Positions 23,171 through 31,224 of a stretch of 33,302 bases of DNA are shown one piece after another. The position numbers were made by a program, and so were the translations under genes. The notes beneath the pieces are model-generated. The model saw only the letters and a program-made list of their open reading frames with translations, ran no database searches and had not been told where the DNA came from. This stretch comes from Gemmatimonadota bacterium (GTDB lineage: Bacteria > Gemmatimonadota > Gemmatimonadetes > Palauibacterales > KS3-K002). The stretch's first letter is position 1. Each line of letters begins with the position of its first letter. The stretch lies in assembly GCA_020344375.1 (NCBI GenBank), contig CP070823.1, positions 1,527,664 to 1,560,965 on the forward strand. Reading direction: 5' to 3'.

Positions 23171-24181
23171 ATGAGAGCTGCCATGTTAAGGTATGTCAGA
23201 ATTCTGATCGCCGTGGTCCTGCTGGCGTGGCTATGGCCGGCGACCGTCCAGGCACAGGCGACGGGCCGCGTGCGAGTCGCGCAGGAGAACTTCCGCAGAG
23301 AACCCAACGGCACGCAGCTGGCCGCCGTACTCCAGGGGACGGAGGTCCGCGTGCTCGGTGAGCAAGGCGGCTGGGTCCTGGTGGAGCTACAGGGTTGGAT
23401 CTGGGCGCCCTCCGTCGGACAGACGACCCGGGAGGGCTTCGACCTCACGGTGAGTGCCTCAGGCGGCGAGAACCTCCGGGCCAGCCCCGGCGGCCGGGCG
23501 GCGATCAAGGCGCGCCTGCTGGAGGGCTGCCTGCTGGAGCGTGTCGATGCGAGCGGCAACTGGATCGAGGTCCGGCGGCGGGGCTGGCTGTGGAGGGCCT
23601 CGCTGGACATCAGCGGCACGGTCGCGGCTGCGGGCCCAGGCGAGCAAGAGGCGGACATCCAGCCCCTTATCACCGCCCGCGCGCCCCTCGCCGTCTACGC
23701 AACGCCGGACGGCGATACCATCGCCACGTTCGAGCCGGGCGCTCAGGCCCAGGTTCTCGGCCGGACCGGCGACTGGATCCGGATCCGGGTGGACGGCTGG
23801 GTGTACGGGCCTGCTGCCCTCGACTCCGCAACCGACCTTGCCGATACCGGTGAGATCACACCGGCGCAGCTCCGAGCTGACCCGGGCCGTTACCGCGGTG
23901 CGCTGGTGCGCTGGCGCGTGCAGTTCATCTCGCTCCGGCGGGCTGAGCGGTCGCGCACCGACTTTGAGGAGGGCGAGCCTTTCATTCACGCCCGCGGTCC
24001 TGCGGGCGACGCTGGGTTCGTCTACCTGGCGGTGCCTGAGGAGCTGCTGCCGATCGCCGAGAGCCTGGAGCCTCTGGACTATGTGACCGTCGTCGGGCGT
24101 GTGCGCACTGGACGCTCCTCGCTGCTCGGCAGTCCCATCATCGATCTCACAGACGTCGAGAAGGAGGACACGCGACGCTGA
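23171..24181 (+). CDS. Exported protein with bacterial SH3 repeats and C-terminal OB-like region
   Basis: A 336-residue protein with signal peptide ('RILIAVVLLAWLWPATVQAQ'). It contains three bacterial-SH3-like units: 'VRVAQENFRREPNGTQLAAVLQGTEVRVLGEQGGW..' (about 33-85), 'TVSASGGENLRASPGGRAAIKARLLEG..GNWIEVRRRGWL' (about 94-155) and 'ITARAPLAVYATPDGDTIATFEPGAQAQVLGRTGDWIRI' (about 172-228). The remainder (about 240-336, 'GALVRWRVQFISLRR...YVTVVGRVRTGR') resembles an OB-fold. SH3b domains usually bind cell wall or proteins; no enzyme motif is visible. The start at 23171 has a good GGGAGGGGAGA ribosome site. Diverges from the barrel gene on the other strand. Confidence 0.75.
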   Translation: MRAAMLRYVRILIAVVLLAWLWPATVQAQATGRVRVAQENFRREPNGTQLAAVLQGTEVRVLGEQGGWVLVELQGWIWAPSVGQTTREGFDLTVSASGGENLRASPGGRAAIKARLLEGCLLERVDASGNWIEVRRRGWLWRASLDISGTVAAAGPGEQEADIQPLITARAPLAVYATPDGDTIATFEPGAQAQVLGRTGDWIRIRVDGWVYGPAALDSATDLADTGEITPAQLRADPGRYRGALVRWRVQFISLRRAERSRTDFEEGEPFIHARGPAGDAGFVYLAVPEELLPIAESLEPLDYVTVVGRVRTGRSSLLGSPIIDLTDVEKEDTRR

Positions 24182-24204
24182 TGGCGTGAGTCGCTCGGCC
24201 GGTA

Positions 24205-24226
24205 CGGCAGCCACCGCCGGCTGCCG
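24205..24226 (+). terminator. Hairpin after the SH3-repeat gene
   Basis: CGGCAGCC (24205-24212) pairs with GGCTGCCG (24219-24226) around a 6-nt loop, 24 nt after the stop. No T-run follows. The remaining gap to 24415 shows no gene. Confidence 0.4.
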
Positions 24227-24415
24227 GAACCACGGAGTGCGCGCCGGGGTTCGAGGGGCGGTGGCTGGATGATCGTGCGCCTCCGGGATACCTTAGTGTT
24301 CTCGTCGTCACGACCCCCTGTCCTCGTCGCTGGCGTAAATAGCTCGATTTGGGTGTCTGCACGGCGCACTAGTGCGAGGTGTTCGCCTCGCAGCGGAGGT
24401 AAAGAGAGGGAGAGA

Positions 24416-26614
24416 ATGGCACGGCCTCGGTTCATCGCTCAGGCGCTGCTTCTGATTCTCGCGATCGCTGCCGCCACTTCGTGCGGCGATGACGGCCCCA
24501 CTGGCCTGAACCCTGATCAGTACGAGCTCATCCTCGTTTCCGGCGACGGCCAGACAGGCCTCGCCGGGACCGTGTTAAGCGAGCCTCTGGTGGTGCAGGT
24601 CCGCCGCCTCGATCCAGGGGCGGCGCAGGACATCGAGGGTGTTACCGTAACCTGGACCGTGGATACGCTCTTGGCCTGGTCCACGCGGGGGCCAACGGTG
24701 AGGACGGACGAGAGCGGACTGGCTGCTACGCGCGTCGCGCTCCGCGGGAGCGCCGGCCAGGTGGAGGTTCGTGCCAGGGTACCCAACCTGGCGCCCGTGA
24801 CCTTCACGTTGACCGCGCTGCCTGGCCCCGCGTTGGTGTCGATCACACCGAGCAGTGCGGATCCCGGCGACACCGTCGAGGTGCGGGTGAGCAATCTCCC
24901 GGCCGGGATGCAGGCCGACGTCCTGTTCGACGGCGTGGAGGGTGAGGTTGTGAGCCGGGTGGATGGGTCGCCGGCCGTGCTCAACGCCGTCGTGCCGGCC
25001 CCGGCCGGCGTATGCGGCGGCACTACCCAGACGGTAGCGGTTCGCGTGCGGGTCGGCGAATTGACCACCGGGATGCAGACAATGAACGTCTCTGTGCCGG
25101 TGGACCCCTTCCAGGTGGGGCAGGTCCTGGTGGTGGAAGGGAGCGACGACGTCCAGTGCGCCCTGCTGCCTGCCGATGGCGGTACCGCGAGGTACCTGCT
25201 GGTCGCACTCAGCGCCGAGTTCGAGACGGAGGGCAGCTTTGAGGTCACCCTCGGTAGCAGTTCCGTCACCTTCGCCGCCACGGAGGCCGTTCCGCCTGCC
25301 CGGCCACGCAGCTTCCACGACCGCCTGCGCGCCTTCGAGCGTCAGCTGGCCGCCGCGGGCCTGGCGCCAGCCCAGCCGTCGGGTGGGCCTCAGCTTGTCG
25401 CCGGACCGCGGCTGGGAAGCCAGCGCAATTTCTGGGTGCTCAACGACGTGGATGTCGAGCTGATCGACGCGACGGAGGAGGATTTCGATCGCGTGACCGC
25501 CACGCTGAAGTACATCGGCGTGAACGCGCTTCTCTACATCGACGACGCAGCCCCGGCAAACGGCCTCACCCAGGCAGACATCGATCTCATCGGCGAAGTC
25601 TATGACCAGCAGCTCCTGGCGGTCGACCTCGATTTCTTCGGTGAGCCCACTGACGTGGACGGCAACGATCAGGTCATCGTGCTTCTGTCACCCACGGTGA
25701 ACGGTCTCACAGAGCGAGGTGCGGATGCCTTCATCGTCGGCTTCTTCCTGGGACTCGATCTGGTCAAGCGTCAGCCTGAGGTGCTGCCTGTCACTCGCTT
25801 CTCCAATGAGGCCGAGCTCTTCTACGGCTTCGTGCCGGACCCGACCGGCGAGTTCAGCGACCCGCGCAGTAAAGAGCGCGTGGTGGAGCTGTTGCCGGGC
25901 GTCATGGTCCATGAAAGCCAGCACATGATCAGTTGGCGCTACAAGGTCGTGGACAGAGGTCAGGAGGGGATGCCCGAGACGCTGTGGCTGAGCGAGGGGA
26001 TGGCGCACATGGCCGAGGAGCTGGGCGGTGATGCGGCATACGACGCGGGCGATATCGATCTGGCCAACGACCTCTACTCGGCCAACTTCGGCCGGTTGCT
26101 CGCGTACCTCGAGGAACCGAGCGCGCACTCACTGACCGTGACGGAGGGGTCGGGAACGCTGGAGGAGCGTGGCGCAGCCTGGGTCTTCCTGCGCTGGATC
26201 GCCGACCAGTACGGCGACTTCATCTTCCGTGACCTGACCCAGAAGCCGGACTACGGCGTCGCCAACGTGGCGGCACAGACAGGCGAGTCGTTCTTCCGGC
26301 TGTTCGCCGACTGGGCCGTCGCCCTCTGGGCCGAGGACCAGGAGATCCCCGGGTTGGCGGACCGCTACCAGATCCCCAAGTGGCTGATGCGGGAGATCCT
26401 GTTGGTGAGCCCGCCGGGTGGCGGGGACCCGATCTACGTGTTGCAGCCGCTGCAGGAGACGTTCGCGACGTTCCGCTCCGACTCGATCAGCGAGTTCCTC
26501 GCCGGCTCCAGCCCGTTGTACGTGGAGCTGGATGCGGACGGCGACACACAGGCTCTGCAGCTGCGGCTGAATGCGGCGACCGATGTCGGTCTGGCCATCC
26601 TCAGGTACGAGTAG
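24416..26614 (+). CDS. Lipoprotein zinc metalloprotease (M30/hyicolysin-like) with Ig-like domains
   Basis: A 732-residue protein with a lipoprotein signal (lipobox 'AATSC', Cys23, followed by 'GDDGPTG'). Residues ~35-140 look like a Big_1-type Ig domain ('VTVTWTVDTLLAW...TDESGLAATRVALRGSAGQVEVRA'). The next ~70 residues are IPT/TIG-like ('VSITPSSADPGDTVEVRVSN'). After a linker, the C-terminal half carries the zinc site 'HESQHM' (H499, E500, H503) with a glutamate in 'LWLSEGMAHMAEE' (E527), the spacing seen in M30-type peptidases. It is probably an extracellular or cell-surface protease. The start is chosen by AGAGAGGGAGAG and the lipobox, not the longer open frame upstream. Its end overlaps the converging uracil-DNA glycosylase gene by 14 nt. 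Family is likely, exact specificity unknown. Confidence 0.8.
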   Translation: MARPRFIAQALLLILAIAAATSCGDDGPTGLNPDQYELILVSGDGQTGLAGTVLSEPLVVQVRRLDPGAAQDIEGVTVTWTVDTLLAWSTRGPTVRTDESGLAATRVALRGSAGQVEVRARVPNLAPVTFTLTALPGPALVSITPSSADPGDTVEVRVSNLPAGMQADVLFDGVEGEVVSRVDGSPAVLNAVVPAPAGVCGGTTQTVAVRVRVGELTTGMQTMNVSVPVDPFQVGQVLVVEGSDDVQCALLPADGGTARYLLVALSAEFETEGSFEVTLGSSSVTFAATEAVPPARPRSFHDRLRAFERQLAAAGLAPAQPSGGPQLVAGPRLGSQRNFWVLNDVDVELIDATEEDFDRVTATLKYIGVNALLYIDDAAPANGLTQADIDLIGEVYDQQLLAVDLDFFGEPTDVDGNDQVIVLLSPTVNGLTERGADAFIVGFFLGLDLVKRQPEVLPVTRFSNEAELFYGFVPDPTGEFSDPRSKERVVELLPGVMVHESQHMISWRYKVVDRGQEGMPETLWLSEGMAHMAEELGGDAAYDAGDIDLANDLYSANFGRLLAYLEEPSAHSLTVTEGSGTLEERGAAWVFLRWIADQYGDFIFRDLTQKPDYGVANVAAQTGESFFRLFADWAVALWAEDQEIPGLADRYQIPKWLMREILLVSPPGGGDPIYVLQPLQETFATFRSDSISEFLAGSSPLYVELDADGDTQALQLRLNAATDVGLAILRYE

Positions 26615-27239
26615 CCAGTTCGTCCAGCGCCTCGCGGATCTTCCAGAACTGCCGCTCGATCTCCGGCTTGAGGTCCTGCCTGCGGATGCCGAACGCCGGG
26701 TGGAGGAGCGGTAGGAAGACGACCTCACGGCCGCCGACCGTCCTGCGGCGCGGGACGGCGGCGGCCTCCGTGATCTTCTCCTTCGGGTAGAAACGTTCCA
26801 GTGCGACCCGGCCCAACAGCACAACCAGGTCCGGCTTGATCAGCGCCAGCTGACGCTCCAGGTAGGGCGCGCAGCTCTCCATCTCCGGCGCTTTCGGGCT
26901 GCGGTTCTCCGGCGGCCGACACTTGATGACGTTGGTGATGAAGACCTGCGCCCGCTCGAGTCCGATCTTCTCGAGCAGCTCCGTCAGGTAGGCGCCAGCG
27001 TCGCCGACGAACGGCTCGCCCTTCTGATCCTCCCAGCGGCCGGGCGCTTCGCCGACGAAGACGACCCGGGCGTCAGCCGGGCCTGCCCCCGGCACCGCCC
27101 GCGTCCGGTACTCCGCCAGCTCCTCGCACTTCGTGCACGCCTGGATCAGGCCGTGCAGCTCGGCGAGTGTCTTGCAGGTGATGATGGGATCGGGCGGCGC
27201 GAACAGGTCGCCCTGCGAGAGTTCGGTCAGGTCGGACAT
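26601..27239 (-). CDS. udg: Family-4 (iron-sulfur) uracil-DNA glycosylase
   Basis: A 212-residue UDG of the Fe-S type that removes uracil from DNA. Active-site motif 1 is 'FVGEAPGRWEDQKGEPFVG' (61-79) and motif 2 is 'LLHPAFG' with H180. The 4Fe-4S cluster cysteines are C35 and C38 ('CTKC'), then C107 and C123 ('IKCRPPENRSPKAPEMESC'), the spacing typical of family 4. The short N-terminal extension is 'MSDLTELSQGDLFAPP'. Its start overlaps the end of the upstream ferredoxin gene by 13 nt on the same strand, and its stop overlaps the converging protease. Role: base-excision repair in the cytoplasm. Confidence 0.93.
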   Translation of the reverse strand: MSDLTELSQGDLFAPPDPIITCKTLAELHGLIQACTKCEELAEYRTRAVPGAGPADARVVFVGEAPGRWEDQKGEPFVGDAGAYLTELLEKIGLERAQVFITNVIKCRPPENRSPKAPEMESCAPYLERQLALIKPDLVVLLGRVALERFYPKEKITEAAAVPRRRTVGGREVVFLPLLHPAFGIRRQDLKPEIERQFWKIREALDELATRT

Positions 27240-28165
27240 GGCTCTTCCACTCCGAGCGCTTGTACGTCCAGCGGAAGCCCCTTGCGCTCATCGAGCATGA
27301 GCGTGATGGCTCCCGTATCGCATTGGCCCTCGCACACACCGCAACCCATGCACTTCTCCCAGCTCACGATGGCTAAATCATCCACAGTCACTGCCTCGAA
27401 CGGGCACGCGGCCTCACAGTAGCCGCAAGCGTCACACGTGTCTTCGTCAACCTGCGCGACGTAGCCCGAAGATGCGACCATCGGCACGCCGTAGCTCACC
27501 ATCGCCTGCAGGCCGCCGCAGCAGCACGCGCAGCAGTTGCAGATCGCGTAGAAGCGGTTGTCGCACGCGTCCTTGAAGTACGCCGCATGCACGTGCCCAC
27601 GCTCATGCTCCGCCTGAAGCACTTCGAGCGCCTCGCGTTGCGTCACGCGTCGTGCCCTGTGCGGGTGGTGCTCGACGACGAACGAGCCGTCACCGACGAT
27701 CATGCAGACGTCCGTCGGCTGACAGGGATTGTGCCGGGCGTGACGGCAGGGGCACTCGATCAGGGTCACCTGGGGCGGGCCCTTGAGCACGATGTCGCGC
27801 GCGGTCGGGTAAGGGATGATCCGTTCGAGGTCGGTCCGCTTGATCTCGTGATCCAGCGTGATAATCCTCCGCGCCAGCTCCGTGGTCAGGATCTTGCCAT
27901 GATAGCGGTCGGCCCACCAACGCCCGAGCTTGGGCGTCATGCGGGGCAGTAACGCGTGGATACAGAAGCTGATGTACTGGTAGGCCCAGCGGCCATAGAC
28001 GTAGCCGTGCAGACCCGTGAGAAACGCGGGTCGCCGCCCGACCCCGGCCGACTCCCGCAAGGCGGCCCGCGTTGACGGGAGCATCAGGTGACCACGCTCA
28101 CCGACCAGCCAGAGCGTCGCCAGCAGCAGCAGCAGGGCGCCGGGAATCAGCAGAAGCCAAAGCAC
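27227..28165 (-). CDS. Membrane-anchored 4Fe-4S dicluster protein with extra Cys-rich clusters
   Basis: A 312-residue protein. Residues 1-22 form one hydrophobic helix ('WLLLIPGALLLLLATLWLV'). Two bacterial ferredoxin motifs are at C244-x2-C247-x2-C250-x3-C254 and C272-x2-C275-x2-C278-x3-C282, predicted to bind two 4Fe-4S clusters. Ahead of them are further cysteines: C138, C140, C148 and C154, then C201 and the dense 'CNCCACCCGG' (209-218). These could bind another metal or cluster. The protein is probably a membrane-attached electron carrier, partner unknown. GTG start with GGGAG 9 nt upstream. It overlaps the glycosylase gene by 13 nt, so the two are probably co-translated; whether it feeds electrons to Fe-S assembly or repair is guesswork. 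Confidence 0.85.
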   Translation of the reverse strand: MLWLLLIPGALLLLLATLWLVGERGHLMLPSTRAALRESAGVGRRPAFLTGLHGYVYGRWAYQYISFCIHALLPRMTPKLGRWWADRYHGKILTTELARRIITLDHEIKRTDLERIIPYPTARDIVLKGPPQVTLIECPCRHARHNPCQPTDVCMIVGDGSFVVEHHPHRARRVTQREALEVLQAEHERGHVHAAYFKDACDNRFYAICNCCACCCGGLQAMVSYGVPMVASSGYVAQVDEDTCDACGYCEAACPFEAVTVDDLAIVSWEKCMGCGVCEGQCDTGAITLMLDERKGLPLDVQALGVEEPCPT

Positions 28166-28213
28166 AGGCTAGCTCCCGTTTCCACCAGACTGCACCGTGG
28201 TTTGCCTAGAGAA

Positions 28214-28236
28214 CAGGCCGCCGGGCTTGCGGCCTG
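28214..28236. other. Hairpin in the divergent gap before the ferredoxin gene
   Basis: CAGGCCGC pairs with GCGGCCTG (8 bp) around a 7-nt loop, in the 270-nt space between the divergent ferredoxin (minus) and lipoprotein (plus) genes. It would sit in the leader of the ferredoxin message. No gene is otherwise seen in 28166-28435. Confidence 0.35.
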
Positions 28237-28435
28237 CCGACGATCGCCGCACACAGTTCGGCCGCACGCCGCAACTTACGGAGTTGGCCGTGGGATGGAC
28301 AGGCCGAAACCCCTTCCGCCCGCTGCGCGTAGTGTCGTTTGAGACTGCCGAGCTCGCTTTCGCCCACGAGGCAGCGGCGTAAATTGGACATGTAGCTCGC
28401 TTTCGGAGTCTGTCAGCAGGAGACCGGTCAGAGTC

Positions 28436-28951
28436 ATGTCTGTTCGTGTAGCCCGGGGCTTTGTCCCGATCGTCGCCCTCCTCGCGTTCGCCTGTTCCTA
28501 TCAGACGGATGACCAGATGAGTCAGGTACAGAACTTCGCCGTCTTCAGGCAGAGCCCGAACCAGGTTGTCGAAGCTTTGACGGCCGTGCTCGTGGATCGT
28601 GACGCCCTGTCCAGCGATCTCGTGCCGGAACTCAGAACCAGCCTCATCGATGCGTTCACCGCCAGGCAGGAGGCCCGTCTGAACAGCGAGTCGGTCTCGT
28701 TGGGCCGTGAGCAACTCGCGCGACTGGTCCCTGAAGAATTCCGGCGCTTCATCGGTGACGAGGGCGGTCGCTATGTCCTCGAGCTGAGCCTGGAGCCGGC
28801 GCCCGACGGCGGCCTCCGGCTCACCGTCACGCCGACGATCATCGCCACCGTGCGTGGCGGCGAGGGCCCCCTGGGCGGCCGGCCGCTGCCGTCCAACGGT
28901 ACGCTTGAGAGTACGATCCTCGAGGCGTTATCGCGCCGCCTGGGCGGCTGA
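28436..28951 (+). CDS. Small lipoprotein of unknown function
   Basis: A 171-residue protein with a lipoprotein signal ('VPIVALLAFAC', Cys20). The mature part begins with a helical region ('QSPNQVVEALTAVLVDRDALSSDLVPELRTSLIDAFTARQEARL') and ends with a strand-rich half ('YVLELSLEPAPDGGLRLTVTPTIIATV'). I do not recognise the family. It is likely attached to a membrane facing the periplasm. It lies 12 nt before the next lipoprotein gene, so the two are probably one transcript. Confidence 0.65.
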   Translation: MSVRVARGFVPIVALLAFACSYQTDDQMSQVQNFAVFRQSPNQVVEALTAVLVDRDALSSDLVPELRTSLIDAFTARQEARLNSESVSLGREQLARLVPEEFRRFIGDEGGRYVLELSLEPAPDGGLRLTVTPTIIATVRGGEGPLGGRPLPSNGTLESTILEALSRRLGG

Positions 28952-28963
28952 TCGCTTGCGGCT

Positions 28964-30409
28964 ATGCTTACGTTGCGACCCGGCTTCGCGTTGCCACTGA
29001 TCGCCGCCTTCCTGGTGAGCTGCGGCGGGGAGCGCGAGTGGTTCGGCGCGGCCGACGTGCTGGTCAACGATCCCTCCACCGACCGCGGCAACAACACCAC
29101 GCAGAGCGAGACCGCTGTCGCGCGGCACGGCGATGTCGTCGTCGTCGGCTACAACGACTCCGGGGAGTTCACGCGGCGAAGTAGCTTGACGGGGTACGCC
29201 TACTCGCTGGACGGCGGCGCCAGCTTCAGCGACGCCGGCGTGCTGGCCCCGGTGAGAGGCGGCCGCAACCTCGGTGACCCCGCCCTCGCCGTGGACCGCG
29301 AGGGGAACTTCTACTTCGCTACGCTGGCGATAGACGCGGCGGCGCGATCGTACGTCGCTATCGCCCGCTCCAGGAAGACGAAGGGTGAGGTGACGTTCGG
29401 GACGCCGGTCCTCATCCCCGGCCTCGACCCCGACGGCTTCCAGGACAAGGAGCTCATCGCGGTGGACGCGAGCGGCGGCCCCCGTGACGGACACGTCTAT
29501 GTCGTCTGGACGGAGTTTCCGCCGCGGGGTCCCTCACGCATCCTGTTCTCCCGCTCCAGCGAAGGCGGTCGGACCTTCGCGCCGGCGATGCGGCTCTCCC
29601 GCTCGGGCACCGGTGTGCAGGGCGCGATGCCGGTCGTAGGAAAGCAGGGGGAGCTATACGTGGCCTGGGAGGATCGCTCGGGTGTGAGGACGGGGTACAT
29701 CAAGCTGCGGCGCTCCACGGACGGTGGGCGCAACTGGGATCCCGAGACCCTCGCCGCCAGGTTCGAGCGGATCTCCGAGCGCGAGGCGACGGGCGCCTGC
29801 GGTCGGGCGGCGCTGGGCGGCTACATCCGGGTCAGCGAGTTCCCCAGCATCGATGGGGACCGGAGCGGCGGGCCAGGTGAGGGGAACGTCTATATCGCCT
29901 TCGCCGCCGATCCCGGTCGCCAGGCCCGCGGCGATGCCGCCGATATCTTCGTCGTGCGCTCCGAGGACGGTGGGCGGACCTGGAGCGAGCCCGTGAACGT
30001 GGTGAAAGGCCACGCCGTGACGTCGGGCGCCGACGAGACCACGAACGACAACTTCATGCCCGTCCTCACCGTCGGCCCCGAGGGTCAGATCAACGTCTTC
30101 TTCTACGATCGGCGGAACGACTCGAAGAACCGCAAGATCGATGTCTACCGCGCCGTCTCCACCGACCAGGGCCGCACCTGGGCGAACGAGCGGGTCACCG
30201 CCGAAGCGTTCGACGTGCCGCCCCTCAACCCGAACTTCGATCCGCTGGTCAAGAGCTGCTACATGGGCGACTACAACGACGCGACGGTCGACCGCTCCGG
30301 CTTCTACCTGACCTGGGGCGACAACCGGCGGATCTTGCGGGCGCCGCGTTTCCCGCGCGGGCGGCCCGACCCCGACGTGCGCTTCCGCACTGTGGGGCTC
30401 CGACCTTAA
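28964..30409 (+). CDS. Lipoprotein with Asp-box/BNR repeats (sialidase-like beta-propeller)
   Basis: A 481-residue protein with lipobox 'LVSC' (Cys20). It contains repeated Asp-box motifs S-x-D-x-G-x-T-W at about residues 81 ('SLDGGASFS'), 197 ('SSEGGRTFA'), 250 ('STDGGRNWD'), 332 ('SEDGGRTWS') and 398 ('STDQGRTWA'). These mark the blade turns of a six-bladed beta-propeller as in exo-sialidases. The catalytic arginine triad of sialidases cannot be confirmed by eye, so the protein may be a non-sialidase propeller. Probably surface-exposed. Follows a lipoprotein gene by 12 nt. Confidence 0.8.
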   Translation: MLTLRPGFALPLIAAFLVSCGGEREWFGAADVLVNDPSTDRGNNTTQSETAVARHGDVVVVGYNDSGEFTRRSSLTGYAYSLDGGASFSDAGVLAPVRGGRNLGDPALAVDREGNFYFATLAIDAAARSYVAIARSRKTKGEVTFGTPVLIPGLDPDGFQDKELIAVDASGGPRDGHVYVVWTEFPPRGPSRILFSRSSEGGRTFAPAMRLSRSGTGVQGAMPVVGKQGELYVAWEDRSGVRTGYIKLRRSTDGGRNWDPETLAARFERISEREATGACGRAALGGYIRVSEFPSIDGDRSGGPGEGNVYIAFAADPGRQARGDAADIFVVRSEDGGRTWSEPVNVVKGHAVTSGADETTNDNFMPVLTVGPEGQINVFFYDRRNDSKNRKIDVYRAVSTDQGRTWANERVTAEAFDVPPLNPNFDPLVKSCYMGDYNDATVDRSGFYLTWGDNRRILRAPRFPRGRPDPDVRFRTVGLRP

Positions 30410-30480
30410 GCGGCGAAGCCAGGATATTCCGGGATCCCCCGGCGCAACTGGGCCGGTCCTTCAGAATCTTGCCTCGCCGC

Positions 30481-30500
30481 TATCTTCGGGTTATCTTCGG
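30481..30500 (+). repeat. Two direct copies of TATCTTCGG, 11-bp period, upstream of imuA
   Basis: TATCTTCGG occurs at 30481-30489 and again at 30492-30500, separated by GT. The period of 11 bp is about one helical turn, so a protein could bind both copies on the same face. It sits 40-60 nt before the imuA ATG, where a damage-response operator would be expected, although it is not a known LexA box. Confidence 0.5.
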
Positions 30501-30540
30501 TATCCCGGGTCTAGCTGAACCGGAGCCGCGAAAACCATCG

Positions 30541-31224
30541 ATGACCCGTTCTAGCGCTGTCTCTGCACTCGCCGACCGCGTCGGGGCCCTGGCTCGGGCC
30601 AGCGAGCTCGTCGCTGGGGTGCGGGCCTTCGCCTGGCCTCTGGGCTGGCCGGAGCTGGATTCTGCCCTCCCCGGCGGCGTGCCCCGGGGGCAGGTCACCG
30701 AGTGGGCGGGCCCCCGCTCGGCGGGTAAGACGGCGGCGGTGCGCCAGCTGGTCCGTGCCGTCCGGGACGCCGGGGCCGGGGCGGCCTACGTGGACGGGAC
30801 CGCGACGCTGGCCCCGGCGCCCTGGGTCCTGGTCGGGACGCTGGGGCCGAACGGGGCGCCGCCTTTCTGGGTAGTGCGGCCGCCGGTGCCGGGCGGGGTG
30901 CTGGCCGCGGCGGAGGAGCTTCTGAGGAGCGGCGCCTTCGGCCTGGTGATCGCCGAGGGCGCTGACTGGTCCCGCACGCCGGTGCTCCGGCTGCAGCGCC
31001 TGGCCCGGGAGACGGGCGCGGCGCTGGTCGCGGTGGTGGAGCGGCCGGGTCGGGTGCCGCTGGCGGGCTTCCGGGTGCAGTTCTCCCCCGATCCACGCTC
31101 CGAGTCCTACCGCGTCCAGGTCTGGGGCCGGGGCCCCATCCACGAGCTAGCCTATGTCCACGACCTCCCGTATCGCCTGCCTACGGATTCCGGACTTCCC
31201 GATCGCCGCGCACCTGCGGGCTGA
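30541..31224 (+). CDS. imuA: ImuA, RecA-fold mutagenesis accessory protein
   Basis: A 227-residue RecA/SulA-like protein. After 'LPGGVPRGQVTEWAGP' (about 41-56), a Walker-A-like 'GPRSAGKTAAVRQLV' follows, then 'PWVLVGTL' and a DNA-binding-type C-terminal region. Length and order match ImuA of the ImuA-ImuB-DnaE2 translesion mutasome, in which ImuA/ImuB and DnaE2 perform error-prone synthesis after damage. A TTG further up (30469) could extend the protein by 24 residues, but the ATG at 30541 fits the family better. Its last 71 nt overlap the imuB start. Confidence 0.86.
   Translation: MTRSSAVSALADRVGALARASELVAGVRAFAWPLGWPELDSALPGGVPRGQVTEWAGPRSAGKTAAVRQLVRAVRDAGAGAAYVDGTATLAPAPWVLVGTLGPNGAPPFWVVRPPVPGGVLAAAEELLRSGAFGLVIAEGADWSRTPVLRLQRLARETGAALVAVVERPGRVPLAGFRVQFSPDPRSESYRVQVWGRGPIHELAYVHDLPYRLPTDSGLPDRRAPAG

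Noticed and set aside
24240..24262. tRNA-like T-arm string GGTTCGAG
   Set aside because: No matching acceptor, D or anticodon stems can be drawn around it.
28169..28714. Minus-strand frame across the ferredoxin-lipoprotein gap
   Set aside because: More than half is antisense to the lipoprotein gene with its clear lipobox; no motif or start signal.
30504..30522. Imperfect palindrome GGTC...GAAC before imuA as a LexA box
   Set aside because: The half-site order is opposite to the Gram-positive GAAC-N4-GTTC box, one arm has a mismatch, and it does not fit CTGT-N8-ACAG either.
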